DNA of 64,000 nucleotides from JACPNO01 sp963825405 (GCA_963825405.1 CAWGTB010000009.1:62001-126000), one strand, 5' to 3'. Positions 29,611 through 38,845 are shown, counted from the first letter of the stretch. Numbers and translations are program-made. The notes: generated by a model from the sequence alone, not told the origin.

Positions 29611-30429
29611 TCAGGGCGTCTCTGCTTTCGCGGATGGTGTCAGCGCGACGGCCGCTTCTGTAGTGAGCAGCAGGAATGTGAAGGTTTCCTGCAAATAAAG
29701 CCGGACGGTAGCATCGGTGTGGCTCAGGTAGCCGATCGAGACGTCCTGGCCGATGTGCAGCTCGAAATCGCCGCCACGCGTAGTCACTACAAATGCTCCA
29801 TCTATAGCAGGTGCCCAAATGATTTTGTCGTCGACCAGGCGCTTGACGTGCTCCAGCACCGGGTAACCTTGATCACTGGTTTCAGCCAGCGCAGTATAGG
29901 CCTCGGCTCCGAGTAGAACCGCATATGGGCCATTGACGCCGACAAGCCTCAATTGGCTCAAAGCTTGCGCAATGGCCTCCGGGTATTGGCGAACATCGGC
30001 GGGAAGGGTCTTCTTCGGATTACTCGTCCCCTGACGAATTCCCACGATGCCGGCTGCCGTGTAGCCCTCAAAAATCGCGCCGTCCTCTGCAAAAGCGATC
30101 TGGCGTGCCGCGTCCTTTGCTGATTGCCAATCCGAGTCGTTGGCGCCGCGTTCGACGTCGTCGATCGCCTGGCGATCAAGTTCAAAAGGGAAGCGCAGTT
30201 CCACCAGCGCCTTCACCTCGCGCTGTCGGGCGAGAATGCCGTCCTTCTGGCCGGCAATGGGAAGCAGATGGCCCGTGCCGACCGCAGCGAGAACCGTGCC
30301 CGCCGGTCAGCGCACGTCGACCACACGCCGTCCGGCGAGGTAACGCTTGAACGTGCGCCCGGTTTCCTCTTCAATCTGGGCCCACGCCGCGTCCGAAATA
30401 GAAGCTAGCTCGCGATGCAGATTATTCAT
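29611..30429 (-). CDS. Encapsulin shell protein (family 1), in-frame TGA at codon 41
   Basis: The frame from ATG 30429 to the stop at 29611 encodes a 271-residue family 1 encapsulin (linocin M18-like): start MNNLHRELASISDAAWAQI, then RRVVDV, middle EGYTAAGIVGI, and end GQDVSIGYLSHTDATVRLYLQETFTFLLL. Encapsulins self-assemble into icosahedral shells that enclose cargo enzymes. Codon 41 is TGA (30307-30309), where the family has glycine (VRGP); GGA to TGA is a single change, and the frame continues intact. AAAGGAG at 30439-30445 is the ribosome site. It overlaps the DyP gene, its cargo, by eight bases. Confidence 0.9.
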
Positions 30430-31508
30430 GCGGAATTTCTCCTTTGAGAGAACCAATGCCCAGTGAACCATCCTTTCGCCGCGGGGTGGATGCAGAGCCA
30501 TCGGCCGCCGCCTGTTCTACGGCAAGAGGTGCAGCCACCACTACGGACTGGTCGACGCTCACGGCTTCCAGAAATGTTGCGGACGGAGCAAAAAACGTGT
30601 TTCCCGTGACCGCGCGGCTGAAATCGAGCAGGCGGTCATAGTTGCCGGGCGGCCGGCCCACGAACATGTTTTCGAGCATCTGTTCGATGGTACGGGGCGA
30701 GCGGCTGTAGCCGATGAAATAGGTGCCAAATTCACCGTGCCCGGCTCTGCCGAATGGCATGTTGTCGCGCAGGATCTTGACCTCTTTTCCGTCCTCGACG
30801 ATGGTTGTGAGTGCGCTGTGCGCCGAGGTTGGCTTGATAGAATCGGACAATTCGATATCCGACAGCTTGGTGCGGCCGATGATTTGTTCCTGCGCCTCCG
30901 TGGACAGCGCATTCCACCCGTTAAGATCGTGGAGATATTTTTGCACGATAACGTAACTGCCGCCGGCGAACGCGGCGTCTTCCTCGCCGACTATCACGGC
31001 CTCGATCGCCGCCGCACCCCTGGGATTCTCCGTCCCATCGACGAAACCCAAGAGATCACGGTCGTCAAAATAGCGGAAACCATGCACTTCGTCCACCACC
31101 GAAACAGCCTCTCCTATACGCGCCATGATTTGCGTCGCCAGTTCGAAACACAAATCCATGCGCTTCGCACGGATGTGGAACAGCAGGTCGCCTGGCGTCG
31201 AAACCGCGTGGCGCCCTCCCGCGCGAATTTCGCGGAACATGCGAAGTTCCGCCGGGCGCGGCGATCCGAAGAGCCGGTCCCAGGCGTCGGGTCCAAAACC
31301 AATAACGCAGGACAGAGCCGCTTCAAGATCGCGAAACTCCACTGCGCGCACCAGCGCGGCCAGAATCTGCACAGAAAGAGCGCAGAGCCGTGCGATTGTC
31401 GATACCCGGGTTTACGGTCGCGACCAGGAAGATCGCGGCGCGACTAAGCGGCGCGGCTACTGGCTGCGCAACGACCCGCAGGTCGTGTACCGCTTCGGGC
31501 GTGCTCAT
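30422..31508 (-). CDS. Dye-decolorizing peroxidase, encapsulin cargo, one frameshift near 31364
   Basis: Two frames join with one base removed (CAD | LAALVRAVEFRD). The full protein (~361 residues from ATG 31508) is a DyP heme peroxidase: FVDGTENP holds the catalytic aspartate and FIGYSRSPRTIEQM the distal arginine. The C-terminus DGSLGIGSLKGE matches the encapsulin cargo-loading peptide. The enzyme uses H2O2 to oxidise bulky substrates and would sit inside the shell encoded next. A PR-rich linker precedes the peptide (ADGSASTPRRK). The 3' end overlaps the shell gene by eight bases. Confidence 0.9.
30439..30445 (-). promoter_or_regulatory. Encapsulin Shine-Dalgarno inside cargo-peptide codons
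   Basis: On the reverse strand AAAGGAG lies nine bases before the encapsulin ATG. The same bases encode Lys-Gly-Glu of the SLKGE cargo peptide, so the peptide and the ribosome site are one sequence. Confidence 0.75.
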
Positions 31509-31999
31509 AGGTTCGCGTTTCAACTAAGTATCATCCTAGCAGCGCGCGCCGTTTTGACGGCCGCAAGCGACGTGCGTACGGACTTACACGGCTGTTTTTT
31601 CGCGCGGAGAAGCCGCAAGTGACGACACCGGTCGCATTGGGCTTAAACGTGTCCGACGCGGGAACATAGTCAAACACAGCGTATGCCCATCCCTTCGTGT
31701 CTTTGGTGGGGTTATGTCTGCCTCCTGTAGTTCGACGACCAACGTGAACGACAGGACCTCGACGCCGGGATCAAGGAATTCAATCTCAAAGGTTACGTCT
31801 TCGAGTATGTTTCGGGCGATCGACCATCTTCGCTCGGCGCCGCTTCGGCCCGTCAGCCGTTACACGTACCGTGCTCTCGTCCAGACCGGTAGCTCCGTTT
31901 TCCTTTAATAGCGCCTGGATCACACGCTCGGACGTCTGGTGCCAATCGAATAGAGAAGCTTCGTCATGACAATAACTCCGGTCGACTGTGATTCGCGCA
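31509..31999. other. Degenerate stretch between DyP and cytochrome P460 genes
   Basis: It contains a cytochrome P460 fragment (31605-31706) and broken reverse-strand coding traces: 31786-32025 reads MHRNARITVDRSYCHDEAS..., and in another frame downstream FEIEFLDPGVEVLSFTL. No intact gene can be built without several frame changes. The coding traces are not recognised. Confidence 0.5.
31605..31706 (-). pseudogene. Fragment of a cytochrome P460 gene
   Basis: The reverse strand reads TKGWAYAVFDYVPASDTF then KPNATGVVTCGFSAR. It is nearly identical in DNA to 34490-34590 in the intact P460 gene, but CGFACH has become CGFSAR, so the heme motif is lost and the reading stops making sense. It is a ~100-base remnant of a duplicated copy. 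Confidence 0.75.
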
Positions 32000-32524
32000 T
32001 TACGGTGCATAACGCGTGAAGACAAGGTCGCGAGCCTTGATCTTATTGTGGCAGGGGAAGCAGGACTTCATAAACGCCTCGTCGCCCGGTTTACCGTCTT
32101 TGCTGAAATGAGCGAATCCCCACCCGCCGGTCGCGGCGTACGTTTTTGAGTCCTTGACCATAAATTGAATATTCGTGGCGGGGCCGGCGACGAAGGATTG
32201 GGATCGGCCAAAGACTTGGTTGTTTTCCTCCGACGGGACGTGACCGTAGTGCAAAGCGGCAATGATCGCGCCGTCCGGGAACGGAAGCTTCCCCTCGCGA
32301 TAGGCCTTGATCGCTACATCGTTGCCCAAAACGGCCCCAATACTGTTTAGATTGCCTTCTTCGTGGGCAACGGAGATTACCTTCCAGTCTCGGTATCCGG
32401 GAGGAATCTTGGTTACGAAGATGGCAGCGGCCGCTTCATCGGCGTTAAGAGATGCGGGCGCTGTAATCACAACGACGCCAGCCAGTGCTGCGATCCCAAC
32501 CAGCAAGAAAGTGATCTGTTTCAT
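32000..32524 (-). CDS. Periplasmic cytochrome P460-family protein
   Basis: 174 residues with an exported leader (ITFLLVGIAALAGVVVITAP). P460 landmarks: IPPGYRDWKVISVAHEEGN at the start of the domain, KLPFPDGAIIAALHYG in the middle and heme motif CFPCHNKIKARDLVFTRY at the end. Cytochrome P460 oxidises hydroxylamine or detoxifies NO using a lysine-crosslinked heme; many family members have unknown substrates. A second paralogue lies at 34435. Followed by its own short spacer and flanked by hydrolase genes of the island. Confidence 0.85.
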   Translation of the reverse strand: MKQITFLLVGIAALAGVVVITAPASLNADEAAAAIFVTKIPPGYRDWKVISVAHEEGNLNSIGAVLGNDVAIKAYREGKLPFPDGAIIAALHYGHVPSEENNQVFGRSQSFVAGPATNIQFMVKDSKTYAATGGWGFAHFSKDGKPGDEAFMKSCFPCHNKIKARDLVFTRYAP

Positions 32525-32634
32525 AAGGTTTCTCCTTCAAAGTCGAATCTGCCCGAGATCACCACAAAAAACGTTTTGCCTCCAGGGTAATATCCCAGCC
32601 AATCAGTTCTTTCCGCTCACCCGCAAGGTGGCCG

Positions 32635-33501
32635 TCACTTGTAATACGCAGGCAACTTCTTCTGAGCATCGCTTTGGGGCTGATCGTGGTTAATCCAGAG
32701 CTGCGCATGTTCCTTCGCAATGATTGCCGCTATCTTGTCCATGGAATGGAGGGACGCATCCTTGCTCCAATTATTCGTTGGGACATAGCGATTTTCGAAG
32801 CTTGTCTGGAAATGCGCAACATCGCCGCTCAAAATTGCTGGTCCAGTTTTAGGGAGCCTCACGAGCAAAGACTGGTGGCCGGGCGTGTGTCCGGGCGTGG
32901 AAAGCAGCGCGAGGCTCCCGTCGCCAAAGATATCGTAGTCACCGTCGATGAGCTTGACCGGATGCTTCTTGTTAAAGGCCACGGTGTCTTGCCGGCTCCC
33001 AGCCCATTCGTACTCGACTCTTTGCACCAGCATCGGCGTTTTGGGAAACATTTCGATATTTCCAGCGTGGTCTGGATGGCTATGTGAGACGGCCATCAGT
33101 TTGATGTCCGAGGGCTTGACGTGTATCTCTTCGAGCTGAGCTGCGAGAGTGATTGGCTTGCGCCAGATCGGTCCCGTACCTGGTCCCCATTCGTGAAACA
33201 CCCTCTCATGATTAGGCAGTTGGGCTACAGCATCATCAATGCCCGTATCCCAGAGGAACCACCCCTGGGTGTGGTGAATGAGGTAACAGTGGCCGGGGAA
33301 GTCGACTGGGGTTCCAACGTTGGCTCCTGGTGTCCAACGAGATTCGTCGGGCCCACTGCCGTCGCCGCAGTCAATTACGTATAGCATGTCTACTCCGGAC
33401 TTAATTTCCGGATTGGGCGCGGCGGAAATTCGCATGCTCGGGATAACGCTTGGCAGCGCCAAGGCGGCGATCAAGAAGGCCCGCTTAGCTCTTGCTTGCA
33501 T
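32635..33501 (-). CDS. Secreted metallo-beta-lactamase fold hydrolase (AHL-lactonase type)
   Basis: 288 residues, exported (RAFLIAALALPSVIPSMRISA). The zinc motif SHSHPDHAGN is near residues 139-148, with GHTPGHQS and a later aspartate in LSGDVAHF. The arrangement LYVIDCG...HCYLIHHTQGWFLWDTG resembles N-acyl homoserine lactonase and related lactonases. Quorum-quenching activity is possible but not shown by sequence alone. It is upstream of the P460 gene on the same strand and 18 bp downstream of the enoyl-CoA hydratase gene. Confidence 0.82.
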   Translation of the reverse strand: MQARAKRAFLIAALALPSVIPSMRISAAPNPEIKSGVDMLYVIDCGDGSGPDESRWTPGANVGTPVDFPGHCYLIHHTQGWFLWDTGIDDAVAQLPNHERVFHEWGPGTGPIWRKPITLAAQLEEIHVKPSDIKLMAVSHSHPDHAGNIEMFPKTPMLVQRVEYEWAGSRQDTVAFNKKHPVKLIDGDYDIFGDGSLALLSTPGHTPGHQSLLVRLPKTGPAILSGDVAHFQTSFENRYVPTNNWSKDASLHSMDKIAAIIAKEHAQLWINHDQPQSDAQKKLPAYYK

Positions 33502-33519
33502 GAAATCCTCATCCGAAAT

Positions 33520-34374
33520 CTAATCTGCCTGGCGCCCGATTTGGCCAAGGTAGTATCCGAGCCGATCCTCGACATCCCCCGGCTTGTGGAAGCCGCGCGC
33601 GATCAGCGCTTTGATCCCATCCTGGGCCGCGGATCGCCCGAGCGAAGCAATGCACGCATCCCACCCGGCGCCGAGTTCGACGTCCGGCGGTAGGCTGGTA
33701 TTGACGAGGCGTTTTGTATTGGCGATCGCCCATTTGTCGAACTTGGCGATCCGGGTCGCGAGCGTCTCTACGAACGCGTCCAGATCGGCGTCGGGTAAAG
33801 CCCGATTCACGTAGCCGTAAGCCTCGGCCTGGTCAGCTCTGATGTCTTCCGAGCTCAAGAGCACCTCGAGAGCGCGGTTTCGGCCGATGAGTCGGGGCAG
33901 CCGGGCCATGGGACCGCCGCCGGCGACCATCCCCACGCCCACCTCCCATTGCGAGAGGATGGCTTTTTCGCGGCTAGCAAAACTCATGTCGCAGGCCAGC
34001 GTGATCTCGCTGCCGTTGCCCGTCGCCCGGCCACGGATGAGGGCGATGGAGGCAACTGGCAGGCGGGTCAGACGCACGAGAAAGTCCGGCCAAGGCGGCA
34101 AGCCTGTGGGACCCGCCGGCATGGAGGTCAGATCCTCGATCTTGGCCGTGAAGTCGGAGTGATTCAGGAAGTAGCCGTCGACCGCACTGTCGAAGACCAC
34201 GACCCTGACATGCTCGTCGGCCTCGAGAGCGTCGATCACTTCTTGAAACTCCCGAACCATTTCCGGACCCATCACGTTGATCGGCGGATTGTCGATGGTT
34301 ACACGCCAATAGGCGGGCGACCGCCGAGCCAGGCGAATCTGTGCGGGTTTCGTTGCTGCGTTCACACCTGTCAT
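33520..34374 (-). CDS. Enoyl-CoA hydratase/isomerase family protein
   Basis: 284 residues with the crotonase fold: WRVTIDNPPINVMGPEM at the N-terminus, oxyanion-hole segments NHSDFTAKI and RGRATGNGSEITLACDMSF, then EVGVGMVAGGGPMARLPRLIGRNRALE. The usual catalytic glutamate positions are partly different (GNGSEI), so hydratase activity is uncertain; it may be a different crotonase-fold enzyme. The region C-terminal to residue 200 is standard. It sits between a P460 gene and a lactonase-like gene on the same strand. Confidence 0.82.
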   Translation of the reverse strand: MTGVNAATKPAQIRLARRSPAYWRVTIDNPPINVMGPEMVREFQEVIDALEADEHVRVVVFDSAVDGYFLNHSDFTAKIEDLTSMPAGPTGLPPWPDFLVRLTRLPVASIALIRGRATGNGSEITLACDMSFASREKAILSQWEVGVGMVAGGGPMARLPRLIGRNRALEVLLSSEDIRADQAEAYGYVNRALPDADLDAFVETLATRIAKFDKWAIANTKRLVNTSLPPDVELGAGWDACIASLGRSAAQDGIKALIARGFHKPGDVEDRLGYYLGQIGRQAD

Positions 34375-34434
34375 GATTTCTCCTTCAATGGGCTGTCAAC
34401 TGTCGTCGGTTCGGGCACGCGTCGCTCGCCCCGC

Positions 34435-34995
34435 TCACCTCTTGCCGTACGCCGTGAAAATGTAATCCTTGGCCGCCACTCTCGTATGGCACGCGAAGCC
34501 GCAATTGACGACGCCGGTCGCATTGGGCTTGAACGTGTCCGACGCGGGATCATAGTCAAACACTGCGTATGCCCATCCCTTCGTGCCCGGAAATCTCTTG
34601 CTGTCCTTCTCGATGAGGAAAACGTCTTGTAAGGTGTCCGGTATCCTCACTGAAAAAGGGGCTTCCGTGCTCTTTTTCGGTTTCCACTCGATTTTTGCAA
34701 TCTTGGAGCCGTCGGGAAAAGGCTTCCCGTTGCCGGGAATGCCGGCCCGGTAGGCGTCGATCATCGTGGGATTGGCGACCATCACCTTCAGCAGATCTTC
34801 AGTCTGACTTACCGCGACAACCTGCCAGTTCTCGTACCCTCTGAAGTCAGAAAATGCGAGCCCATTCGGCACGCGCAGTGTGTACTTGTCCTGCGCGGAA
34901 AAGGCCCTGACGCCCAGGACCGCTAGCGCTATGCCAAGTGCGGCTGCTGAAACGACTCGTAAACCGCGTGAAGGCAAAAACGTTTTGTCAAACAT
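34435..34995 (-). CDS. Periplasmic cytochrome P460-family protein, second copy
   Basis: 186 residues from ATG 34995 (GGAGG-type site upstream). Leader: GLRVVSAAALGIALAVLGVRAFS. The domain has FRGYENWQVVAVSQTEDLLK, GKPFPDGSKIAKIEWKPKKS and heme motif CGFACHTRVAAKDYIFTAYG. It is a diverged paralogue of the protein at 32000-32524; the fragment at 31605-31706 is closer to this copy. Role as for P460: hydroxylamine/NO chemistry is the family precedent. Confidence 0.85.
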   Translation of the reverse strand: MFDKTFLPSRGLRVVSAAALGIALAVLGVRAFSAQDKYTLRVPNGLAFSDFRGYENWQVVAVSQTEDLLKVMVANPTMIDAYRAGIPGNGKPFPDGSKIAKIEWKPKKSTEAPFSVRIPDTLQDVFLIEKDSKRFPGTKGWAYAVFDYDPASDTFKPNATGVVNCGFACHTRVAAKDYIFTAYGKR

Positions 34996-35235
34996 GACTT
35001 CCTCCTGCTCGATGCGCTTATCGACGGCGGAGCGCATCTCGACAGATGCAATGGAGTGGCCGCCGCTAAATCACTGAAAACCCGCAGCCTCGCGCGCCGG
35101 CCGATACTCACATGTCCACTATATGAGTCGGCGGTTCGACGTGAGAAGCAGACCCCCGATTCCATGTTGGTTTCCAATTCGCTTTCGGCATGCCATTTCT
35201 ATCCCTTCTTTCGCGTACTCCATGGCGATGCTCCC

Positions 35236-35715
35236 CTAGCGCTCGACGCCGAAGAGGCCGGCTCTCAACGCGATGAGGCCATCGACGCTGTATCGACCCG
35301 GCCCAGAGAAGATCAGCCAAACGAGGATCAACACGTACAGCACCTCTGGGAGGTACAGGAAGTCGTCGAGCCGGGCGAGGAAACCTTTCGCCTGGATACT
35401 GTGGACCGAAGTGGTGGTGATCGCGACGATCATGTCTCCCGCGAGCATTGCGGCGCATAGCGGCGTGAGGAGCCCTAACACCAGACCCGCCCCGCACGCG
35501 AATTCGACTGTCGCGACGAAGAGCGCAGTCGCGTGCGGGAACGGGACGTGTATTTGCACCATGGTCTGCTCAAGCACGCGGAATTGGGCTTGTACGAACA
35601 GTTTGGTTCCGCCGGAAATACAGAAAAAGAGGCCGATCAGGACGCGGGCCGCAGTTACTGGCAGCCATTCCCCGGCGCGGAGCATCGTCAAGACACTCTG
35701 GATCACGTGCGTCAT
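35236..35715 (-). CDS. DoxX-family membrane protein
   Basis: 159 residues from ATG 35715 (MTHVIQSVLTML). Four helices, with the DoxX signature VLIGLFFCISGGTKLF, then FVATVEFACGAGLVLGLLTPL and VLYVLILVWLIFSG. DoxX proteins take part in membrane redox or thiol-stress complexes. The frame extends up to 35805, but the added part lacks features. Downstream (34996-35235) there is no visible gene. It follows the metallo-beta-lactamase gene on the same strand and is likely cotranscribed. Confidence 0.82.
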   Translation of the reverse strand: MTHVIQSVLTMLRAGEWLPVTAARVLIGLFFCISGGTKLFVQAQFRVLEQTMVQIHVPFPHATALFVATVEFACGAGLVLGLLTPLCAAMLAGDMIVAITTTSVHSIQAKGFLARLDDFLYLPEVLYVLILVWLIFSGPGRYSVDGLIALRAGLFGVER

Positions 35716-35806
35716 GTTTCGTAACCCTTTCGTTTTAGCGGCGTTAATTGACAGTGAGCCAAGTGCCGCACTCTCAATTCCGATCAGACGCGAGCGAGCG
35801 TTCACA

Positions 35807-36679
35807 TCAGCCGCTCGGGAATCCGAACATCAACCACGACTGGTTGGCTACCCAGTGCGGGTAAAGCTCGGTCATCTGATCGAACAGCTCCTGGTCGGAC
35901 GTCGCGGTCTTCTGCAGCCGATCAAAGTCCAGCAGATAGCGCTTCGTGTCCTGGATCGCCGACGGTGAGTCGGGCGCACCAGGCTTCTTGTGACCGGCAA
36001 CAACAATCGTCGGGTTCAGCGCTGCTAACCGGTCCAGGTCCGCGATCCAATTCTTTCGGCTCTCGGGGGTGGTGTCGCCGACGTACATGTGGCATTGGTT
36101 GTACACCACGTCGCCAGCGACGATCAGGCCGATCGATGGAACGTAGAGAGAGGTCGAATCAGGACTATCGGTGCGGCCCTCCTCGATGATGCGCAATTCG
36201 TGGCCCTCGAGAGTGAACGTGTCGTGCTCATAGGGCTCAGGTGGAACCAACTTGGTGGCCACTTGCCCAGGAAACAGCCGGCGGGCCAACCGCTCCACTG
36301 GGGGAGTAAAAGACATCTGCATGGCCTTGACCGTCTTGGGCGTTGCGATCGCCCGAGCGCCCGGGAAACGGTCGAGCAGAATGCTCAGACCGTAGAAGTG
36401 GTCGAAATGGGCGTGCGTTATATAGATGGTCTCCAGGTTGCGGTTGTGCAGAGCGACCCAATCCGCGAGAGCCTCGGCCTCAGCCACTGTCCCCATTGCG
36501 TCCACCAGCACCGCGTCGTACTCGCCGAAGATTAAAGTCGACGTGATCGGGTCAAAGCCGAGCGCTTCGCCGAAGGGCTTTGGCCGCTCGCCGACCATAG
36601 TCTTTCCCGGGGCCGTAAAAACGTTGACACCAAGCGTGTTCGACGTGATGGGGCGGTCATGTGCGTGGTCTCCTTTCAA
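35807..36679 (-). CDS. Metallo-beta-lactamase fold hydrolase
   Basis: 290 residues in the open frame. Zinc motif THAHFDHFYG, later GDVVYNQCH and AGHKKPG. Start uncertain: the open frame begins at TTG 36679, but the AAAGGAG site sits before ATG 36660, which is one base out of frame. A missing C in the CCCC run just after it would give MTAPITSNTLG. This resembles the other small indels in the island. It is cytoplasmic (no leader). The substrate is unknown; it differs from the exported relative at 32635. Confidence 0.78.
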   Translation of the reverse strand: MKGDHAHDRPITSNTLGVNVFTAPGKTMVGERPKPFGEALGFDPITSTLIFGEYDAVLVDAMGTVAEAEALADWVALHNRNLETIYITHAHFDHFYGLSILLDRFPGARAIATPKTVKAMQMSFTPPVERLARRLFPGQVATKLVPPEPYEHDTFTLEGHELRIIEEGRTDSPDSTSLYVPSIGLIVAGDVVYNQCHMYVGDTTPESRKNWIADLDRLAALNPTIVVAGHKKPGAPDSPSAIQDTKRYLLDFDRLQKTATSDQELFDQMTELYPHWVANQSWLMFGFPSG

Positions 36680-36698
36680 TGATCCTGCGACGTCCTGT

Positions 36699-37691
36699 CT
36701 ATTTGCTTCGGATCATGTGCGGTGGGCCCAGGTAGGGAAACTCATCAAGAAAATCGTCGTGAGGCCCAACGTTATCTCCTGTCACCTTCCCGTTGGTGAG
36801 AATAGCGAGGAAGATATCAGAAACGTCGTCGATGAGCCCGCGGCCGTTGTCCGGGAAGGACGCGGGACGTTTGGGGTCGTAGCGCAAAAGGTCCGGCAAC
36901 AGTTTTCCAGCCACCCGCTTTGCTTCTTCCGGCGAATACCCGCCCGTGTGTTCCAGAGCGTGCGCGAAGACAGGAACGAAACGTGCATCGTCCGCTGGCT
37001 CCCCAGCGAGGTAAGCGTCGTTCTGCTCGCCGGCAAGAAAGGGAGTTTGGTTGGGCCGCGCCCCGCGATCCGCTTGGATCCAGCCCCCACCCGCGCTGTC
37101 TGTTGGAATCAACGTGCGAGCCCACAGCCCAACCTCTTTCGGCCCAAGAAGAGAGTTGGGCACTTCCAGCACGATGCTGCAAATATCTTTGTCTGCGAAG
37201 AAATCCCCAGTCGTGAACTGAAAATTGTTGAGCGTGCCCAGTACGTCGAAGAAGAAGGGATCGCTGCGCCAACCGGCAAAGAACCGGTGGTCACCAGCCT
37301 GCGTCACATGTGCCTCGCGCCCTGTCGAGACCGGCACTCCCTCAACGATAACCTTCCCGCCCGCGCCTGTTTCGGCGGCCTGTGCGCCCTCAACACGGCG
37401 CAGCGTCGCGGTCTGTTCGCCGCCTGCAACCGACGCGAAGCGCACCTCGTAACTAATATTGGCGACGGCATCGCCATCCGTATCGATCTTTAGCTCGTAC
37501 CGGGCCTCGGGCGCGAAGGGCTCGGAAGTAGTAGGTCCCGGCGGATTAATGCCGACGGACGGATGAAAATTCATAATGAGGATCGACTTGCCAGGGTCTC
37601 CCGGCTTGGGAAAGGCATACAGATCGGTCAAGTCGAGGCGCGCGTCCCCGCGCGGGAATCCGATATTGGGACCGGAGTAATGGTGTGACAT
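36699..37691 (-). CDS. DUF4331-family protein
   Basis: 330 residues from ATG 37691 (MSHHYSGPNIGFPRGDARLD). The opening SHHY...DLTDLYAFPKPGDPGKSILIMNF and ADKDICSIVLEVPNSLLG are characteristic of DUF4331. Members are of unknown function, often near oxidoreductases. No leader is seen, unlike many DUF4331 proteins. It lies between a glyoxalase-like gene and a metallo-beta-lactamase gene, all on the same strand with spacings of about 20 bp, so one long transcript is likely. Confidence 0.82.
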   Translation of the reverse strand: MSHHYSGPNIGFPRGDARLDLTDLYAFPKPGDPGKSILIMNFHPSVGINPPGPTTSEPFAPEARYELKIDTDGDAVANISYEVRFASVAGGEQTATLRRVEGAQAAETGAGGKVIVEGVPVSTGREAHVTQAGDHRFFAGWRSDPFFFDVLGTLNNFQFTTGDFFADKDICSIVLEVPNSLLGPKEVGLWARTLIPTDSAGGGWIQADRGARPNQTPFLAGEQNDAYLAGEPADDARFVPVFAHALEHTGGYSPEEAKRVAGKLLPDLLRYDPKRPASFPDNGRGLIDDVSDIFLAILTNGKVTGDNVGPHDDFLDEFPYLGPPHMIRSK

Positions 37692-37714
37692 CGTCAATCC
37701 TCTCATCCGAGTCG

Positions 37715-38126
37715 TTAACCGTACTTGAGGGCGGTGCTCTGTCCGACCTCGATAATATAACCGTCAGGATCGCGGATGTAGCAGCGCGTCTCGCCGTACT
37801 TGGGGATCGGCTCGGTGATGAACTCGGCTCCTCGACTTTTCCATAATTTGTAGCACGCTTGAATATCCGCAACGCGGATATTCATAAAGCTGTTGATGTG
37901 ATCCGGGTCGGGGACGCTGAGCGTTACCGTCGGCTTGTCCGGGGTCGGCCCGCCCCCGACGTTCAGAATCATCCAGATATTCGCGAGTCTGAAGGTACCC
38001 AGGCGCGTTGCCGTCACCCATGCTCAGAATGCGAGCGCCGAAGACCTTCTCGTAGAAGCGAGCCGATCGCTCGATGTCGGCGACGGTGAGAAAATGTGCG
38101 ATGCTGATTCCCTCCCGCGGGGGCAT
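37715..38126 (-). CDS. Glyoxalase/bleomycin-resistance (VOC) protein, one frameshift near 37989
   Basis: The N-terminal frame (MPPREGISIAHFLTVADIER) and the C-terminal frame (LANIWMILNVGGGPTPDKP...) join if one base of CAGACTCG is dropped. The result is a ~135-residue VOC protein with metal-site segments IAHFLTV, HINSFMNIRVAD and YIRDPDGYIIEVGQS. Such proteins act as metal-dependent lyases, dioxygenases or antibiotic binders. The start overlaps the run-on end of the DJ-1 gene. Confidence 0.8.
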
Positions 38127-38845
38127 CTCATAGCTCTTCTGTTCGATTTGTACGCTGCTTGTCGACTGATTCCGCTCATGAGTTTCAGAAGCGCCTGCGC
38201 TGCCGAGGTCGACGACGCAGGATTCTGGCCAGTAATGAGACGGCCGTCAGTGATGGAAAAAGGCTGCCAGTTCGCCTTCTTCTCGAATATGGCGCCGAGC
38301 CGCAGCAGTTCATCTTCGACCAGGAACGGCACAACCTTCGTGAGCTGCATCTCCTCTTCCTCGCCGTTCGTGAAACCGGTGACGTGTTTTCCTTTCACCA
38401 GCGGAGCGCCCTGGTAGGTAACGTGGCGAAGCACCCCGGGCGAATGGCACACCAATGCGATTGGCTTGCCGGAATTGTAGAAGGCCTCCAGAAGAGCGAT
38501 CGACGCAGGGCTCTCCGCGAGATCCCACATCGGGCCGTGCCCACCGGGATAGAAAACGGTGTCGAAGTCTTCCGCCTTCATGTCCGCAAGTTTGACCGTG
38601 TTGGCGAGAGCCTTTTGCGCCGCCGCGTCCTTCTTGAACCGCGCCATCGCCGGCGTTTGATTTTCAGGCAGATCGCTTTTCGGATCGAGCGGAGGCTGCC
38701 CGCCTTTCGGAGAGGCGAGCGTCAGCTCAACGCCGGCATCCTTGAATACGAAATAGGGGGCCGCGAATTCCTCCAGCCAGAAACCAGTCGGGCGGCCTGT
38801 GTTCCCCAGTTGGTCGTGCGATGTCAGGACCATCAGTATTTTCAT
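38024..38845 (-). CDS. DJ-1/PfpI-family protein with an extended C-terminus
   Basis: From ATG 38845 (MKILMVLTSHDQLGNTGRPTG) the first ~228 residues are a DJ-1/PfpI protein of the class with ALVCHSPGVL nucleophile elbow, YPGGHGPMWDL and the conserved glutamate in LEEFAAPY. Relatives act as glyoxalases or chaperones under carbonyl stress. After LLKLMSG the frame runs on for ~45 residues over the start of the VOC gene; the natural stop was probably near 38160 and has been lost by an indel. Confidence 0.8.
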   Translation of the reverse strand: MKILMVLTSHDQLGNTGRPTGFWLEEFAAPYFVFKDAGVELTLASPKGGQPPLDPKSDLPENQTPAMARFKKDAAAQKALANTVKLADMKAEDFDTVFYPGGHGPMWDLAESPASIALLEAFYNSGKPIALVCHSPGVLRHVTYQGAPLVKGKHVTGFTNGEEEEMQLTKVVPFLVEDELLRLGAIFEKKANWQPFSITDGRLITGQNPASSTSAAQALLKLMSGISRQAAYKSNRRAMRCPRGRESASHIFSPSPTSSDRLASTRRSSALAF

